A DNA stretch of 64,000 bases from Viridibacterium sp047600765 (GCA_047600765.1 JASGKF010000002.1:620001-684000); one strand, 5' to 3'. Positions 46,601 to 54,456 are shown, numbered from the stretch's first letter. Notes: generated by a model not told the origin, from the sequence alone. Made by a program: numbers and translations.

Positions 46601-49600
46601 TCGACCTGGTAGCTGCCGGTCGGCAGGCTGCCAAGGTTGATGCTGCCATTCCAGGCGATGGGCACGGTGCCCTGGTAGGTATAGGTGGAGCCGTACTCAC
46701 CCTGTCCGGTGAGCTCACCCGTAAAACTCAGGGGGTGTTCAACGGTTGCGTAGGGAGTCGACTCGCCGGTGCGGTAGATCACTGCGCGCACATAGGTCGG
46801 CGTGCTGTCGGTTGGCGAGAGCTCTGCGGTGACGACGCTGGCAGGAATCGACCAGCCACTCGCACTGCCGACCAGACCGTTGGCGGTGGGGACCCAGACA
46901 GTATTTGTGACAGAGCCGCTCTGGCTGACCGACGTATTGACGACACTCAGCCCGATGCTCTGGGTCTGCGTGCTGGCAACGTCGTTGTTGGCGCTGGCCA
47001 CGTAGGCGTAAGGCTGCGTCGGGGCACGCGTGCTTTGCTGCCCGACTTCGTAGACGAAGGTCGGCTTGACCGTCGTGCTGCTGTTCTTGCCGTAGACCGT
47101 AATCTCTACGGTGTAGCGACCATCAGCGAGCACACCATCGGTCTTGAGGTTGATGTTGCCGTTGTAGCTGGTTTCGTACTCGGGGTAGGTCCAGGCCGTG
47201 CTGACGACGTTGCCGTTGGTGTCCTTGACGACGGCCTTGATCTTGTCGATCGTCGGCACTTCGCCGGCGGTGATGGGATAGCCGCTGATCGACGAACCCG
47301 TTACCGTGCTGGAGGTGACCGTCGGCGTGCTGAAGGTGACACTGGTCGTGCTGCTGCCGGCGCTGGCAGCTGCCGTGAAGTTGCCGTTGGCCGAGCGCAG
47401 CGTGCGACCGTAGCTATCGGTGTAGGTCAGCACGAATTCGTAGCTGCCGGCAGCCAGGCGATCGACCTGCACTTGCTGGTTGCTGCCCGAGGTGCTGACC
47501 GTCAGGCTGGTATAGGCACCAGTGCTGCCGGCCAGGCGATAGCCGAAGCTGACGCCCGTGGTGCCGGAAGGTTGTTGGCTGGCCGGCCAGCTCACCGTGT
47601 TGCGGATGTAGTCGGCCTGGGTGCCGACCTGGTACAGGAAGCTCGGCTTGACTTCGGTCGTGCCGTTCTTGCGCTTGTAGGTCAGCGTGACGTTGTAGCT
47701 GCCGTTGGCGAGGACTGCGCCGACTTTGAGGTTGACGGCGCTGGTGTTGCTTTCGAACTCGGGGTAGGTGCGTGCAGTGCTGATCAGCGCATTCGTGTTG
47801 CTGTCGCGCACTTCGGCATCGACGTATTCCAGGCTGGCGACATCCCCCGCGGCAACGTAACCCGTGATCGACGAACCTGCGCTCGCGGTGGACGTGACTT
47901 GGGTGTACGAGAAACTGGCCGTCGGCGAGTTCGTGGCATTCGTGCTGACCGTCAGGGTGTTGGTGGCCGACTTGACGATGCGGCCGTAGCTGTCGGTGTA
48001 GTTGATCTTGTATTCGTAGTTACCGGCCGGGATGGTGCCGAGCGCCACCTGCAGGTTGCTGCCGCTGGTGCTGATCGTGGCACTTGTCCAGGAGCCGGAG
48101 CTGCCCGAGACACGGTAGGCAAAGCTCGCTGTCGTGCTGCCGGGCTGGCTGCTCGACGCCCAGCTGACCGTGGTCGATTGGGGTTGCGTACCGACATTGA
48201 AGCTGATGCTGTTGCTCGTGTACCAGGTGCCGTCGCCGTCGCCCCATGACCAGCTTCCGTACTGGTCGGAGTCGACGCCCCCATCCGTGTAGTCCTGTGC
48301 TTCCAGGGTCGCCGTGTAGGAACCAGTGACCAGGCTACCCAACTGCACGACGCCGTTCGCATTCCATGTTCCGGCATCGGTGTAGACGGTCGCGTAGTGC
48401 GTGCCGTTCTTGTAGATCGTCGCACGCACGTAGTTCGGTGAACCGCCTTGTCCGGCCAGCTGACCCGACACGGCGTAGCCGTTGCCACTCGTCTGCAGGA
48501 TGCCGCTCTGCGTGATCGAAGTGTTGGTCACGCTCAACCCCACGTTCTGGGTTTGCGTGGTCGCCACGTCGTTCTTGGCACTGGCGAGGTAGGAGTAAGG
48601 CTGGACCGGGTCCGTCCCCGGCATCGTCGTCGCTGTGTCCGTGACAGTGACGCTCTGGGTCGTCGTCGTTGGCGTGTCGAGCTTGGCGCTGCCCGAAGAG
48701 GTGTACGGCTGGACCGGCGCCGCAGTACGGACCTCGGTATCGCTTACCGTGCCTGTCTGCGTCGTCGCTGTGGGCGTGTCGAGCTTGGCGCTTTCTGAAT
48801 AGGTGTAGGGCTGGACGGGCGGCGTGCTGCTGGCGGCGTTGTTGTTGTTCGTAACGCCCAGGTTGACGGACTCGCCACCGAGTGCTGCCTGCACCTCGGC
48901 GATGGTGGGCGCGAGCCCTACATTGATTGCCTGCGGATACTCGATGGTCTTGGTGACATTGCCCAGCGCGTCGTACTGCGTTTCCTTGACGTAGTTGGCG
49001 GCATCGATGCTGTAGACCTGCCGGCCCAGCGAATCGAACACCGTGCGCGTCGTGCGGTCCTTGGCGGCATTGGGCGTGACGGTCACGCTCGTGAGCTGTT
49101 CCGGTCGTCCGCTGATCGTGATGAGGCTGTCGTAAGCCGTCTGACGGATCAGGTGGCCCTGCGCGTCATAGGCATAGGCCGTCACAGCACCGGCGGCATC
49201 CACCTTCCAGGCCAGCTGGTCGGCCTTGTCGTAGAGCGCGTAGGTGATCTGATCGGCTGCGTCCGTGGCGAGGGTCGTATCGGGCGTCCAGGCACTGGAT
49301 ACTTTGGTGGCGTAGGCGACCGTGCGCACGACATTGCCGCGTGCGTCGTAGGTTTTCTCGCTCAAGGCTCCCAGCGCATCGACGCTGTAGGTGCTGCGGC
49401 CAGCCTTGTCGAAGAAGTTCTTCGTCGTGATGCTCTGGATGCCCGCCGTGGCGGCCAGCGCCGAGCTGACGTTGGCGGCCGTGGGGAGGGGGGCGGCGAT
49501 GACCACGAACTTGTCGTAGCGGATCGTCGCCTTCTCCTGGCCCAGTGCGGTGTACTGATGCTCGGTGACGCCCCCCAGGGCGTCGATGCTGTACTGCAGG

Positions 49601-52600
49601 CGACCGGCCTTGTCATAGACGTAGCGCGTGACGTTGTTGCCGGCATCCACCGTGCGTACCACATGACCTGCGGCGTCGTAGGTGCTCTGCGTGACATGGC
49701 CCAGTGCATCGGTGCTGCTGGTCAGGCGGTTGGCCGCGTCGTAGGCGTAGCTGGTCGTACGGTCCGTGCTGCTCGTCGTGATCGCGTTGGCCACCGCTGT
49801 CGTGGTCATTGCCGTGGCGGCAGGGATGGCGGTCGTGTAGCGGATGCTCTGCGTGACGTTACCGTTGGCGTCATAGACGTTCTTCGTGACGTAGTTCAGC
49901 GCATCGACGCTGAAGACGGCACGACCGTCCTTGTCATAGACGGTGCGGGAGATCTGGTCGCTGGTCGGAGTCAGCGTCCGGTGCTCCAGGACGTTGTCCA
50001 GGGTATAGGTCGTGAGATCCGTGACCTCTTTGGCGTAACGTGTGACCTGGATGGCACGTCCGTTTGCGTCGTAGTCGGTCTTGGTGAGGCCGCCCTTGGC
50101 ATCCAGCGTGTAGATCAGGCGGTTGTCAGCGTCGTAGTAGTAACGCGTGACATTGAGATTGGCGTCGGTCTTGCTGGTGACGTTGCCATTGTTGTCGTAA
50201 GCGTACTGGGTGGTGAGGCTCAGGCCGCCCTGGTCGAGCACTTCGTGCGTGCGGCGACCCAGTTTGTCGTAGGTGTACTGGGTCGTGCGCGCAGCGGCCG
50301 TGCCGGCGCCTTCGGTGACGGTGAGCTGCTTGCCGCTCAGGTCATAGGTATAGGTGGTGCGCAGGTTCAGACCTGCAGGATCGACGGCCACCTGTGTGAC
50401 CTGACCCTTGGCGTCATAGGTGGTCTCGGTGACGGTGCCGTTGGCATCCGTCGTGGTGAGGGTCTGGCCCTTGGCGTCGTAGGTGAAGCTCGTGACGAGG
50501 TTCAGGCCCGAGGGATCGACTGCACGTGAGAGCACACGGTTGACGGCGTCGTAGGTGTAGTGCGTGACGGTGCCATTGGCATCGGTGCTGTCGGTGAGCA
50601 GGCCGGCGACATCGTAGGTGTTGTTGAGGACGGTGTTGCCCAGCGCGTTGACCGTGGTCTTGAGACGACCATCCTTGTCATAGGTCCGGGTCGTGACATT
50701 GCCCTTGCCGTCGCGCACGCTGACCGTCTGGCCCAGGCGATCGCTGGTGGTGACGATGCTGAGGCCTTCCGGCGTGGTGACGGTGACCGTGCGGGCCGCC
50801 TTGTCATAGGCGTAGGCAGTGGTGTTGCCCAGCGCATCGGTCTGGGTCAGGACGCGGCTGAAGGCGTCGTAGGTGCTGCTGCGCGTGAGGGTCAGCGGGT
50901 CGGTGGTCTGGATGACGCGACCGAGGCGGTCGTAGCTGACGCTGGTGATCTGGCCCTTGCCGTCGGTGCTGGTGAGGGCACGGCCAAAGGCGTCATAGGT
51001 CGTGGTCAGGTCGATGTAGCTGCCCAGCGCATCCAGGCGCGTCTTGTTGAGCAGGCCGCGGCGGTTGTAGCTGTACTGGGTCTGGACGCTGGTGCTGCCA
51101 TCCAGGGCGGTCGTGAGGCTGGCCTTTTCGCCAAAGGCGTTCCAGGTCTGGGCGCTGCTGCTCCCCGCATTGTCGGTGACGCTGACGAGCTGGCCGCGCA
51201 GGTCGTAGCTGAAGTTCTGGAGGGTGTCGAGCGTGGCGCTGGCGAGCGCTTGCAGCGTTGTGGCGACAGCCGTGTCCAGCCCGCCGGTCAGGCCGGTCAG
51301 TGCGGTACGCGTGGCATAGCTGCGCGTCTGGGTGAGCTGGTTGAGGGCGTTGTAGCGGTTCTCGGTGATTTCACCGCGGGCGTTGACGGTGAAGCTCAGG
51401 TTGCCATCGCTGTTGTAGTAGTACAGCGTCTTGTGGCCCAGCGCGTCGGTGGCGCTGATGCGACGTCCTGCTGCATCGTAGGCGTAGGTGACAGCGACGC
51501 CTTCACCGCTGGTGGTGCTGGTGACGCGGCCTTGCTTGTCGTAGGCCGTGCTGCTGGTCGTGGCTTCACTGGCGCCCAGGGCGCGCGTGCTGCTGGTGAG
51601 CTGGCCGACCGTGTCGTAGTTGAACTGGGTGACCGTGCCCTGGTAGTCGGTGGCCGTAGCGACCTGGTTCAGATCGGTATAGGTCCAGCTGCTGGTCTGG
51701 TCCTGGGCGTTCGTGGCCGGGCGCAGGCTAGCCAGCGTGGTGCTGCCGGTGATGCTGGTGGGCGCAATGAGGGCTTTGTTGACGTAGCGCGTCTGGCTGG
51801 TCTTGTTGCCGTGGGCGTCGTAGCTCGATTCGGTCAGATAGCCTTCGGCGTTGACCGTGGCGATGACATTGTTCTTGCTGTCGTAGAGCACCCAGCTGTG
51901 GATGTCCTTGGCGGCGTCTGCCGTGGGCAGCAGGTCGCCCAGCGTGGCGGTGGTCCAGGCGTTGGCATTCGCGGTCGCCGTGGCGTAGGCGACCGTGTGC
52001 ACGAGGCGTCCGGCCGCATCGTATTCGTTGCGCGTGACGAAGCTGCCGGCATCCAGCGTGCCGGTCTGTTTGCCATCGGCATCGTAGAAGAGGCGCATGC
52101 GGCGGTCCGCTGCGGCATCCAGTGCCGGCGTGACGGCAGCGTCGGTGGCCAGCGTGCTGGCACTGATGCCGCTGACGCTCACGGCCGTGGCGTAGCGCAC
52201 GGTGTCGGTGACGCGACCGGCGCCGTCGTAGAAGCTCTGCGTGACGTAGCCCAGCTCGTCGACGCTCTTCACGGGGCGGTTGGCGCTGTCGTAAAGGGTC
52301 CAGGCGCTACGGTCGGCCGCAGCGGTGGACGGACGGATGGCGGACAGGGCCACGTTGGCCGGTTTGCCGGCGCCATCGACGAGGCTGGCCAGGTTCGCAG
52401 CGCTGACGGCGGTGGCGTAGCGGATCGTGCGGATGACCTGGTTGTTGGCGTTGTAGAGGTACTCGATGAGGCTGCCGTCGCCTTCGATGTCGGCGACCTT
52501 GCGGCCGGCATCGTCGTACAGGACGTAGCTCTTGACGCCCGTGGGGTCGGTGACCATGCGCACACGGCCGTCTGCGTCGTAGGCGTACTGGCTGGTGCCC

Positions 52601-54456
52601 AGGGCGGTGGCGCCGTCAGCCTGGGTGACGCTGATGAGTTCGCCAGCCTTGTTGTAGGTCGAGGTGGTGACCAGACCGTTGGCGAGCGTGGCGACGGTCT
52701 TGTTGTTGGCGTCGTCGTACTGGGTCTGGGTGACGCGGCCGAGCGTGTCGGTGGTGCTGGTCAGGCGACCCAGGCCATCGTAGGCGTAGGTGGTGACGAA
52801 GTCGTTGGCGATGCCGGTGGTCGCCACGCCCTTGGGGGCAACCGTCTTGAGGAGGTTGCCGGCCTGGTCATAGACGTAGTTCGTGGTGGACGCACCCGTC
52901 GCGACGCCATTGCCGCTGCTGTCGACGCTGGCATAGACGGTGCTGCTGGCAAGCTGGCCACGGAAGTCATAGGTGTAGTCGCTGCGCAGGCTGCGGGTCT
53001 TGTCGGCGGTGCCGCTGACCCAGCTGGTGAGGTCGCTCTCGGCGAACGGACTGGCGGTGTACGTGTTGCCGGCATAGACGATGCTGGCGGTGCGCTGGCC
53101 CTGGCTGTCGTAGCGTTGTTCGGTGACGCGGCCTTCGGCGCTGATGGCAAAGCGCAGGTGGTTCTTGCTGTCGTAGACGTAGCGCGTGGTCAGCGGTTGG
53201 CTGGCACTGGCGCTGCCGGCGCCATCGGGGTCCGGGGTGAGGTAGACGGTCTCGCTGAGCAGCTCGTTCTTGCTGCCATAGGTGCGCGTGACGGTGTTGC
53301 CGGCAGCGTCGCGTTGCAGCGTGACGTTACCGTTGGCGTCATACGTGTAGGCGACGGTCTGGCCTTTGGCGTCGGTCTGGCTGGTGAGGTCGCCATTGGC
53401 GTTGTAGGCGTAGCTGAGGCTCTGGCTGACGCCGCCGACGGCGGGCGCGAGGATGTTGGTGAGCTGCCCGGCGGTGTCGTAGGTGTAGACCGTGTTCTTG
53501 CCCAGCGGATCGGTGATCGTGGTCTTGCGGTTGGTGGTGTCGTAGCTGATGCCGGTGGTACGCGTCTCGCCCGCCAGGGTCTGGGTGATCTGGGTGATGC
53601 GGCCCGAGGTGTAGGTGAAGCTGATCTGGGTGCCGTCGGTCTGGGTGATGCCGACAACGCGGTTGCTGCTGTCGTAGCTGTAGGTGGTGACGTAGGTCTT
53701 GCCGTCGGCAACGCTGTTGTCGTTGGGGCTGAGGTCAACGGTGACGGTCGAGAGGCGGTTGCTGCCGTCGTAGCCGTAGCGGGTGCGTGTGAGGGTCTGG
53801 TTGCTGCTGCCGTCCCAGGCTTCGGTGCGGATCTGGGTGAGCAGGCTGCCGGTGTAGTCCAGGTACGTGACGTTCTTGTTGCCGGTGCTGTGGTTGGCCG
53901 TGGTGACCGAGGTGAGCAGGCTGCCGCTGTAGCCGTAGGTGATGGTGTTGCCGTCGGTGTCGGCGAGGGTCAGCAGCTTGCCGGTGCCGGAGGCCCAGTC
54001 GTAGGTTTCGGTGACGCGGCTGTCGCCGTCAGTCCAGGTCCATTGGCTGCCGTTCCAGGTCAGGGTGTCGTAGCTGCCGGCGCCGTCCTTGTTCACGTAG
54101 GCTGAGCGGCTGCTGTCATACGTGTAGACCAGCTCTGCGCCGTCGGCGCCCACCCGCGTGATGGTGCTGCCCGCGGTGTTGACCGTGCCGGTGAGGGTCT
54201 TGAGCTGGCGGTAGAAGCCGATGCGCCAGTTGTCGCCGTTGTCGTCGTTGAACTGGCCCTGGCTGTTGTAGGTGCGCACCAGCGAGAGATCCGGTCCGCG
54301 CCCGAGCAGCAGTTCGTCCTGCTGCTGCAGTACCAGGTTGCCGGTGACCAGGTTCAGATAGCTCTGCTCCGCAGAGCGCCCGGATGTTCCACCACCCAGA
54401 ACCAGCGAACCACTCGACAAACCCAGCCCAGTACCCGTCGCAATCGCAACCATCAT
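37345..54456 (-). CDS. giant RHS/YD-repeat protein, N-terminal and core part
   Basis: From ATG 54456 (GAGAG upstream) the true frame runs about 5,603 residues to a frameshift at 37645-37647; the last 100 codons after it (to 37345) are Trp/Arg/Cys-rich noise. With the 3' frame the protein would be about 6,364 residues. It opens MMVAIATGTGLGLSSGSLVL and YLNLVTGNLVLQQQDELLLG, a start I associate with large betaproteobacterial YD proteins; no Sec signal is evident. Hundreds of YD-type repeats (such as YAYDANGNVT, YTYDTAGQLTN) fill residues 60-1870 and 3,545-5,450 and should form a hollow beta-cocoon. Between them is an array of beta-sandwich-like inserts. A LysM motif and a hydrophobic segment (AMMIIIVIIAIIVTIFTAGA) follow. 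The canonical RHS core DPxGRFxxxDP was not seen. Such shells carry and deliver toxins; the export route here is unknown. Confidence 0.88.
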   Translation of the reverse strand: MMVAIATGTGLGLSSGSLVLGGGTSGRSAEQSYLNLVTGNLVLQQQDELLLGRGPDLSLVRTYNSQGQFNDDNGDNWRIGFYRQLKTLTGTVNTAGSTITRVGADGAELVYTYDSSRSAYVNKDGAGSYDTLTWNGSQWTWTDGDSRVTETYDWASGTGKLLTLADTDGNTITYGYSGSLLTSVTTANHSTGNKNVTYLDYTGSLLTQIRTEAWDGSSNQTLTRTRYGYDGSNRLSTVTVDLSPNDNSVADGKTYVTTYSYDSSNRVVGITQTDGTQISFTYTSGRITQITQTLAGETRTTGISYDTTNRKTTITDPLGKNTVYTYDTAGQLTNILAPAVGGVSQSLSYAYNANGDLTSQTDAKGQTVAYTYDANGNVTLQRDAAGNTVTRTYGSKNELLSETVYLTPDPDGAGSASASQPLTTRYVYDSKNHLRFAISAEGRVTEQRYDSQGQRTASIVYAGNTYTASPFAESDLTSWVSGTADKTRSLRSDYTYDFRGQLASSTVYASVDSSGNGVATGASTTNYVYDQAGNLLKTVAPKGVATTGIANDFVTTYAYDGLGRLTSTTDTLGRVTQTQYDDANNKTVATLANGLVTTSTYNKAGELISVTQADGATALGTSQYAYDADGRVRMVTDPTGVKSYVLYDDAGRKVADIEGDGSLIEYLYNANNQVIRTIRYATAVSAANLASLVDGAGKPANVALSAIRPSTAAADRSAWTLYDSANRPVKSVDELGYVTQSFYDGAGRVTDTVRYATAVSVSGISASTLATDAAVTPALDAAADRRMRLFYDADGKQTGTLDAGSFVTRNEYDAAGRLVHTVAYATATANANAWTTATLGDLLPTADAAKDIHSWVLYDSKNNVIATVNAEGYLTESSYDAHGNKTSQTRYVNKALIAPTSITGSTTLASLRPATNAQDQTSSWTYTDLNQVATATDYQGTVTQFNYDTVGQLTSSTRALGASEATTSSTAYDKQGRVTSTTSGEGVAVTYAYDAAGRRISATDALGHKTLYYYNSDGNLSFTVNARGEITENRYNALNQLTQTRSYATRTALTGLTGGLDTAVATTLQALASATLDTLQNFSYDLRGQLVSVTDNAGSSSAQTWNAFGEKASLTTALDGSTSVQTQYSYNRRGLLNKTRLDALGSYIDLTTTYDAFGRALTSTDGKGQITSVSYDRLGRVIQTTDPLTLTRSSTYDAFSRVLTQTDALGNTTAYAYDKAARTVTVTTPEGLSIVTTSDRLGQTVSVRDGKGNVTTRTYDKDGRLKTTVNALGNTVLNNTYDVAGLLTDSTDANGTVTHYTYDAVNRVLSRAVDPSGLNLVTSFTYDAKGQTLTTTDANGTVTETTYDAKGQVTQVAVDPAGLNLRTTYTYDLSGKQLTVTEGAGTAAARTTQYTYDKLGRRTHEVLDQGGLSLTTQYAYDNNGNVTSKTDANLNVTRYYYDADNRLIYTLDAKGGLTKTDYDANGRAIQVTRYAKEVTDLTTYTLDNVLEHRTLTPTSDQISRTVYDKDGRAVFSVDALNYVTKNVYDANGNVTQSIRYTTAIPAATAMTTTAVANAITTSSTDRTTSYAYDAANRLTSSTDALGHVTQSTYDAAGHVVRTVDAGNNVTRYVYDKAGRLQYSIDALGGVTEHQYTALGQEKATIRYDKFVVIAAPLPTAANVSSALAATAGIQSITTKNFFDKAGRSTYSVDALGALSEKTYDARGNVVRTVAYATKVSSAWTPDTTLATDAADQITYALYDKADQLAWKVDAAGAVTAYAYDAQGHLIRQTAYDSLITISGRPEQLTSVTVTPNAAKDRTTRTVFDSLGRQVYSIDAANYVKETQYDALGNVTKTIEYPQAINVGLAPTIAEVQAALGGESVNLGVTNNNNAASSTPPVQPYTYSESAKLDTPTATTQTGTVSDTEVRTAAPVQPYTSSGSAKLDTPTTTTQSVTVTDTATTMPGTDPVQPYSYLASAKNDVATTQTQNVGLSVTNTSITQSGILQTSGNGYAVSGQLAGQGGSPNYVRATIYKNGTHYATVYTDAGTWNANGVVQLGSLVTGSYTATLEAQDYTDGGVDSDQYGSWSWGDGDGTWYTSNSISFNVGTQPQSTTVSWASSSQPGSTTASFAYRVSGSSGSWTSATISTSGSNLQVALGTIPAGNYEYKINYTDSYGRIVKSATNTLTVSTNATNSPTASFSYTQVTSTASAGSSITGYVAAGDVASLEYVDAEVRDSNTNALISTARTYPEFESNTSAVNLKVGAVLANGSYNVTLTYKRKNGTTEVKPSFLYQVGTQADYIRNTVSWPASQQPSGTTGVSFGYRLAGSTGAYTSLTVSTSGSNQQVQVDRLAAGSYEFVLTYTDSYGRTLRSANGNFTAAASAGSSTTSVTFSTPTVTSSTVTGSSISGYPITAGEVPTIDKIKAVVKDTNGNVVSTAWTYPEYETSYNGNINLKTDGVLADGRYTVEITVYGKNSSTTVKPTFVYEVGQQSTRAPTQPYAYVASANNDVASTQTQSIGLSVVNTSVSQSGSVTNTVWVPTANGLVGSASGWSIPASVVTAELSPTDSTPTYVRAVIYRTGESTPYATVEHPLSFTGELTGQGEYGSTYTYQGTVPIAWNGSINLGSLPTGSYQVELLVRDDVNGWISNEWVDHYGGGGYENVVHGDGDSAWSKVKTISIQIGSITNPTYTSWASSSQPAGTTASFSFRPSGSTGAWSTASISTNGSNLQANLGSITAGNYEYKINYTDSYGRIVKSATGTLTSNFGGTTTPTASFSYTQVTSTASAGSSITGYVAAGDVASIEYIDAEVRDRFTNALISTARTYPEFESNTSAVNLKVGAVLANGSYNVTLTYKRKNGATETKPSFVYEVGQQNISQNTVTWPTNLQPSGSTVSFQYRPTGTTTWLTASISASGSNHQVSLNDLPFATYEYQILYRDSYSRIVRSADGTLNITSAAGTHNTGVTFSTPTVTSSTVTGSSISGYPIAAGDIPTIDKILATVKDTNGNVVSTAWTYPEYETSYNGNINLKTNGVLANGRYTVEITVYKKDGTNSVKPSLLYEVGPQYVHAANQPYTYLNYALRDSTIDPTQQFTLTFNDPSTLQTANVTNVGWVASAEGLVADGNGWSIPASVVNAELELPDNTPTYIRARIYRDGETTPFATVEHPWTFTGELTGQNQYGNNYTYWGTTSVGWNGSVNLGSLSAGSYRVEILIRDDIASYEQLEWVQEYGGSWSQQMVMHGDGDSAWSKTKTLSVNVRDVNKPSTLSWDASTKPADATTVRFSYRTANTPTAAFAEMPVSLSNGRYSTSLGTVVSDVYEYRIEYLDSQGKVLKRSQDVITDTKNHAVTATSTNANSVDLTRYFGALSSTQPTAVGQGSAITGYFANSTVWTQYDRIEARVYDHATGNLLNTAITLPSGNSGYHGEINLKTNGALVTGIYDVVLWLHKPDGTLEARPSFRYEIGEVANATVGTSLSWSAANQPANSTVQFSYTNTKTGETRSAAVTTSGGNNQVSLGDLTGGTYTYTISYLVGGQFVKGTQGSFDPHASSSSGPATFITDLSAGQQARINTFSYDKLGRLESTIDAENHGESFTYDALGNKLSYTNKLGNTWNYSYDALGQLSSELTPEVKVTSYNEALTLTSSNTSVRLETRYSYDALGHLAARTEAYGTADARTTSYSYDALGHQVQTTSQSVGVYNSVADNIATNGVGSAVTRVESQQSATVSTLYNALGQAVINTDAAGNKSFRVYDSRGLVKYEIDALGYVTSYSFDSFGNQATLTRHAQAINIAGRTTAFSASDVATLLAALDPSGDRTISTIYDKRNLVSLVTEPTVTNYDSSKSSSLEQLFDAGKQTASTYNAQGQLIKQSVLRNSTTNTWTHTYFYYDVRGNKTAQVDALGYLTVWKYDEAGNLSGQIEYAKALASGDWDAISYRNVVTSTAQNSTGELGYDREVRYRYDRTNRKISETRVGYEYTTLDAQLRQQRVVGDLTSSYAYDAVGNMVQTTDPTGATAYSYYDVLGRNIATITPAGNNSLALVETSYDALGNQTRTTRFSNAPTNVNVNGYTAATVNAAADQTSYKVYDKAGHVIRDVDAEGKSTWFSYNSTGQTAKEWWDQTDVQGRVQHGTKLYQYDALGHQIATITPSALTDDRAVQRDGDIRMEQPYFDRNIGGEKITLYWNDISDWGDGDITITVNYQYKHWEPLGNTGTWYNPIPIYGWAYHDKTDVRTFKAEEAPTGTYYQPNGDHVTGIHQIWVQKRDKAGNTITIFYGEGPVASGSGMGGFAGWLQGNTTLATGGIYRAENGGSAGSASPTRLISYAGAPQDGGTERFYYRKVGASTWSVTDPIVFGMRNTVDAANLTGGDGEYEFAATTMLDSKFDSVFSGRFTMSGGNVTSVAKDNNAAAYQNFLNSNVPLAPRDLTKQVTEQVQYNGFGEIVAKGTYTGDVSNAANGWQEYSDYDKAGRVWRTNSGDGVNKVYLYDVAGQKTAEIRSQTLDLKTGFSNVTSVANLRYKVEGNLAAEVSRTETVYDYNERAIQQKQAGFSVESGSSLENWGEFAGIDLATTFNGVNDGVSSHYGSWTETWINSYGGVSSATHWGTIIDGNKINLSFSSTAAWGGGDQRLVVEFGNPATGAITETVDTGFFNGNVSTQAVFAQSNWSANLVGMRLYKKDINGVEHLVQQHNVSSNQHSKALVLPRSTEPGLTAKAEYRAAGSTGAWTTLAVADYGTDKVADLATLPNNANYEYRITYSHHDNGAEFARATGTISINAQGYANIVNTTQDAARTWVSPTLTQTLDRWGNVLVASDPSVTTALNFDASRAGSLSDIVNSDSLTITRYDAGNHVLRQQQPKITTTSATNTTQSLKTVTTNAYDILGRQIIATDANGYDTYYLFDKSGQQTDEYRSDGSHWSQTFDLLGRKTSVTDGNGVTTSYAYDKLNRLTKTTRPTGGGYTSNRYDERGNLIESFTQTQAGTLNGKDIGDTTQAWFDLNGKLIRSRTGMGEDTRNAYDERGNKVYTLNGNGDRQRWAYTYFGQMTVRTDLTANTYVNGSVPASSLNGLAATYSNITTYNLSYNKAGQLVSQTSSKGQDLQYSYYENGAQRRIRDGKLDSETFYLIDANGRHTQERFGQGNVVYQDTRISYNAQGWITALSDNRYDLTYAYDAYGNRRNVIAHYYGKANNALDNVAGTAVLASSGGFGSQPATTTTTQLAETQETWRTTENWYLYDGLNRITLTQGRLVNGAVGITNQQGIQIAYDGAGNRRFSFSYINEGTKEAPVYKEMTERYDYDNNNRITKIYRNGVEDSSRIYDLAGRTLEQTTNAAKTPQKQVNTFDHNGTLIRQLSYSNGSYQSTVYFTNDHAGNASKYRTVGGGNTNYFSYTYAKYDSYKEATHSGWSRNFIPGTTTSAYDVNGNLVSVDDQHDNSKDRSFISQQSGQIVTKTQAGKSDYYYYANDKSVGSTAAGGTVDFDANYVEVTKQIAASAPGTYVVNAGDSWKSIAQNLFGDSRMWYLLADANGGTLQAGRSLTIPNRVTNIHNTSDTYKPYKAGDIIGDTTPTMPEPPEPPAGKKGCGAAMMIIIVIIAIIVTIFTAGAGAVLFGAATTAGAAGATIGGVAVAAGFHHDGLCLGSSWRKLHGNWGVSACGQLWGRRVCGRSGGRGYWLHCQPRRRYRNGSPEEHQLETGWYFCDWLWRWCRSWCRRRRNHSSICKSPPLHHSRP
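37890..38055 (-). other. LysM motif in the RHS protein
   Basis: The segment GTYVVNAGDSWKSIAQNLFG then WYLLADANGG and LQAGRSLTIPN is a LysM domain (peptidoglycan/chitin-type glycan binding): the start Y-x-V-x-x-G-D-S-x-x-x-I-A, then N(A)G, then L-x-x-G-x-x-L-x-I-P. It lies just before the hydrophobic segment and the tip, so it could anchor the shell to peptidoglycan. Confidence 0.8.
43830..48840 (-). repeat. hierarchical array of beta-sandwich-like repeats within the RHS protein
   Basis: About 1,670 residues are built of three repeat types. Type A (SWASSSQP ... NYEYKINYTDSYGRIVKSA) occurs six times, near 48070, 47490, 46330, 45770, 44600 and 43980. Type B (GYVAAGDVASLEYVDAEVRD ... YNVTLTYKRKNG) occurs five times. 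Type C (RATIYKNGTHYATVY ... WGDGDGTWYTSNSISFNVG) occurs three times. Order is C-A-B-A-B, C-A-B-A-B, C-A-B-A, a super-repeat of about 1.73 kb. A linker (QPYxYxxSAKxD plus Thr-rich tail) occurs five times: three in tandem at 48520-48830 and one before each later C unit. Paired copies are nearly identical in DNA, so duplication is recent. Confidence 0.85.

Noticed and set aside
43830..48840. CRISPR-like array
   Set aside because: Repeats are hundreds of bases long, translated, and without unique spacers; they encode protein domains.
50560..54105. Long plus-strand open frame (over 1,100 codons) opposite the RHS core, and similar ones at 38755-40293, 40891-42987, 43162-44718, 45235-46599 and 46735-48249
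   Set aside because: They are complementary-strand shadows of the GC-rich YD repeats: Val/Gly/Ala/Arg-rich translations with no motif and no independent start signals.
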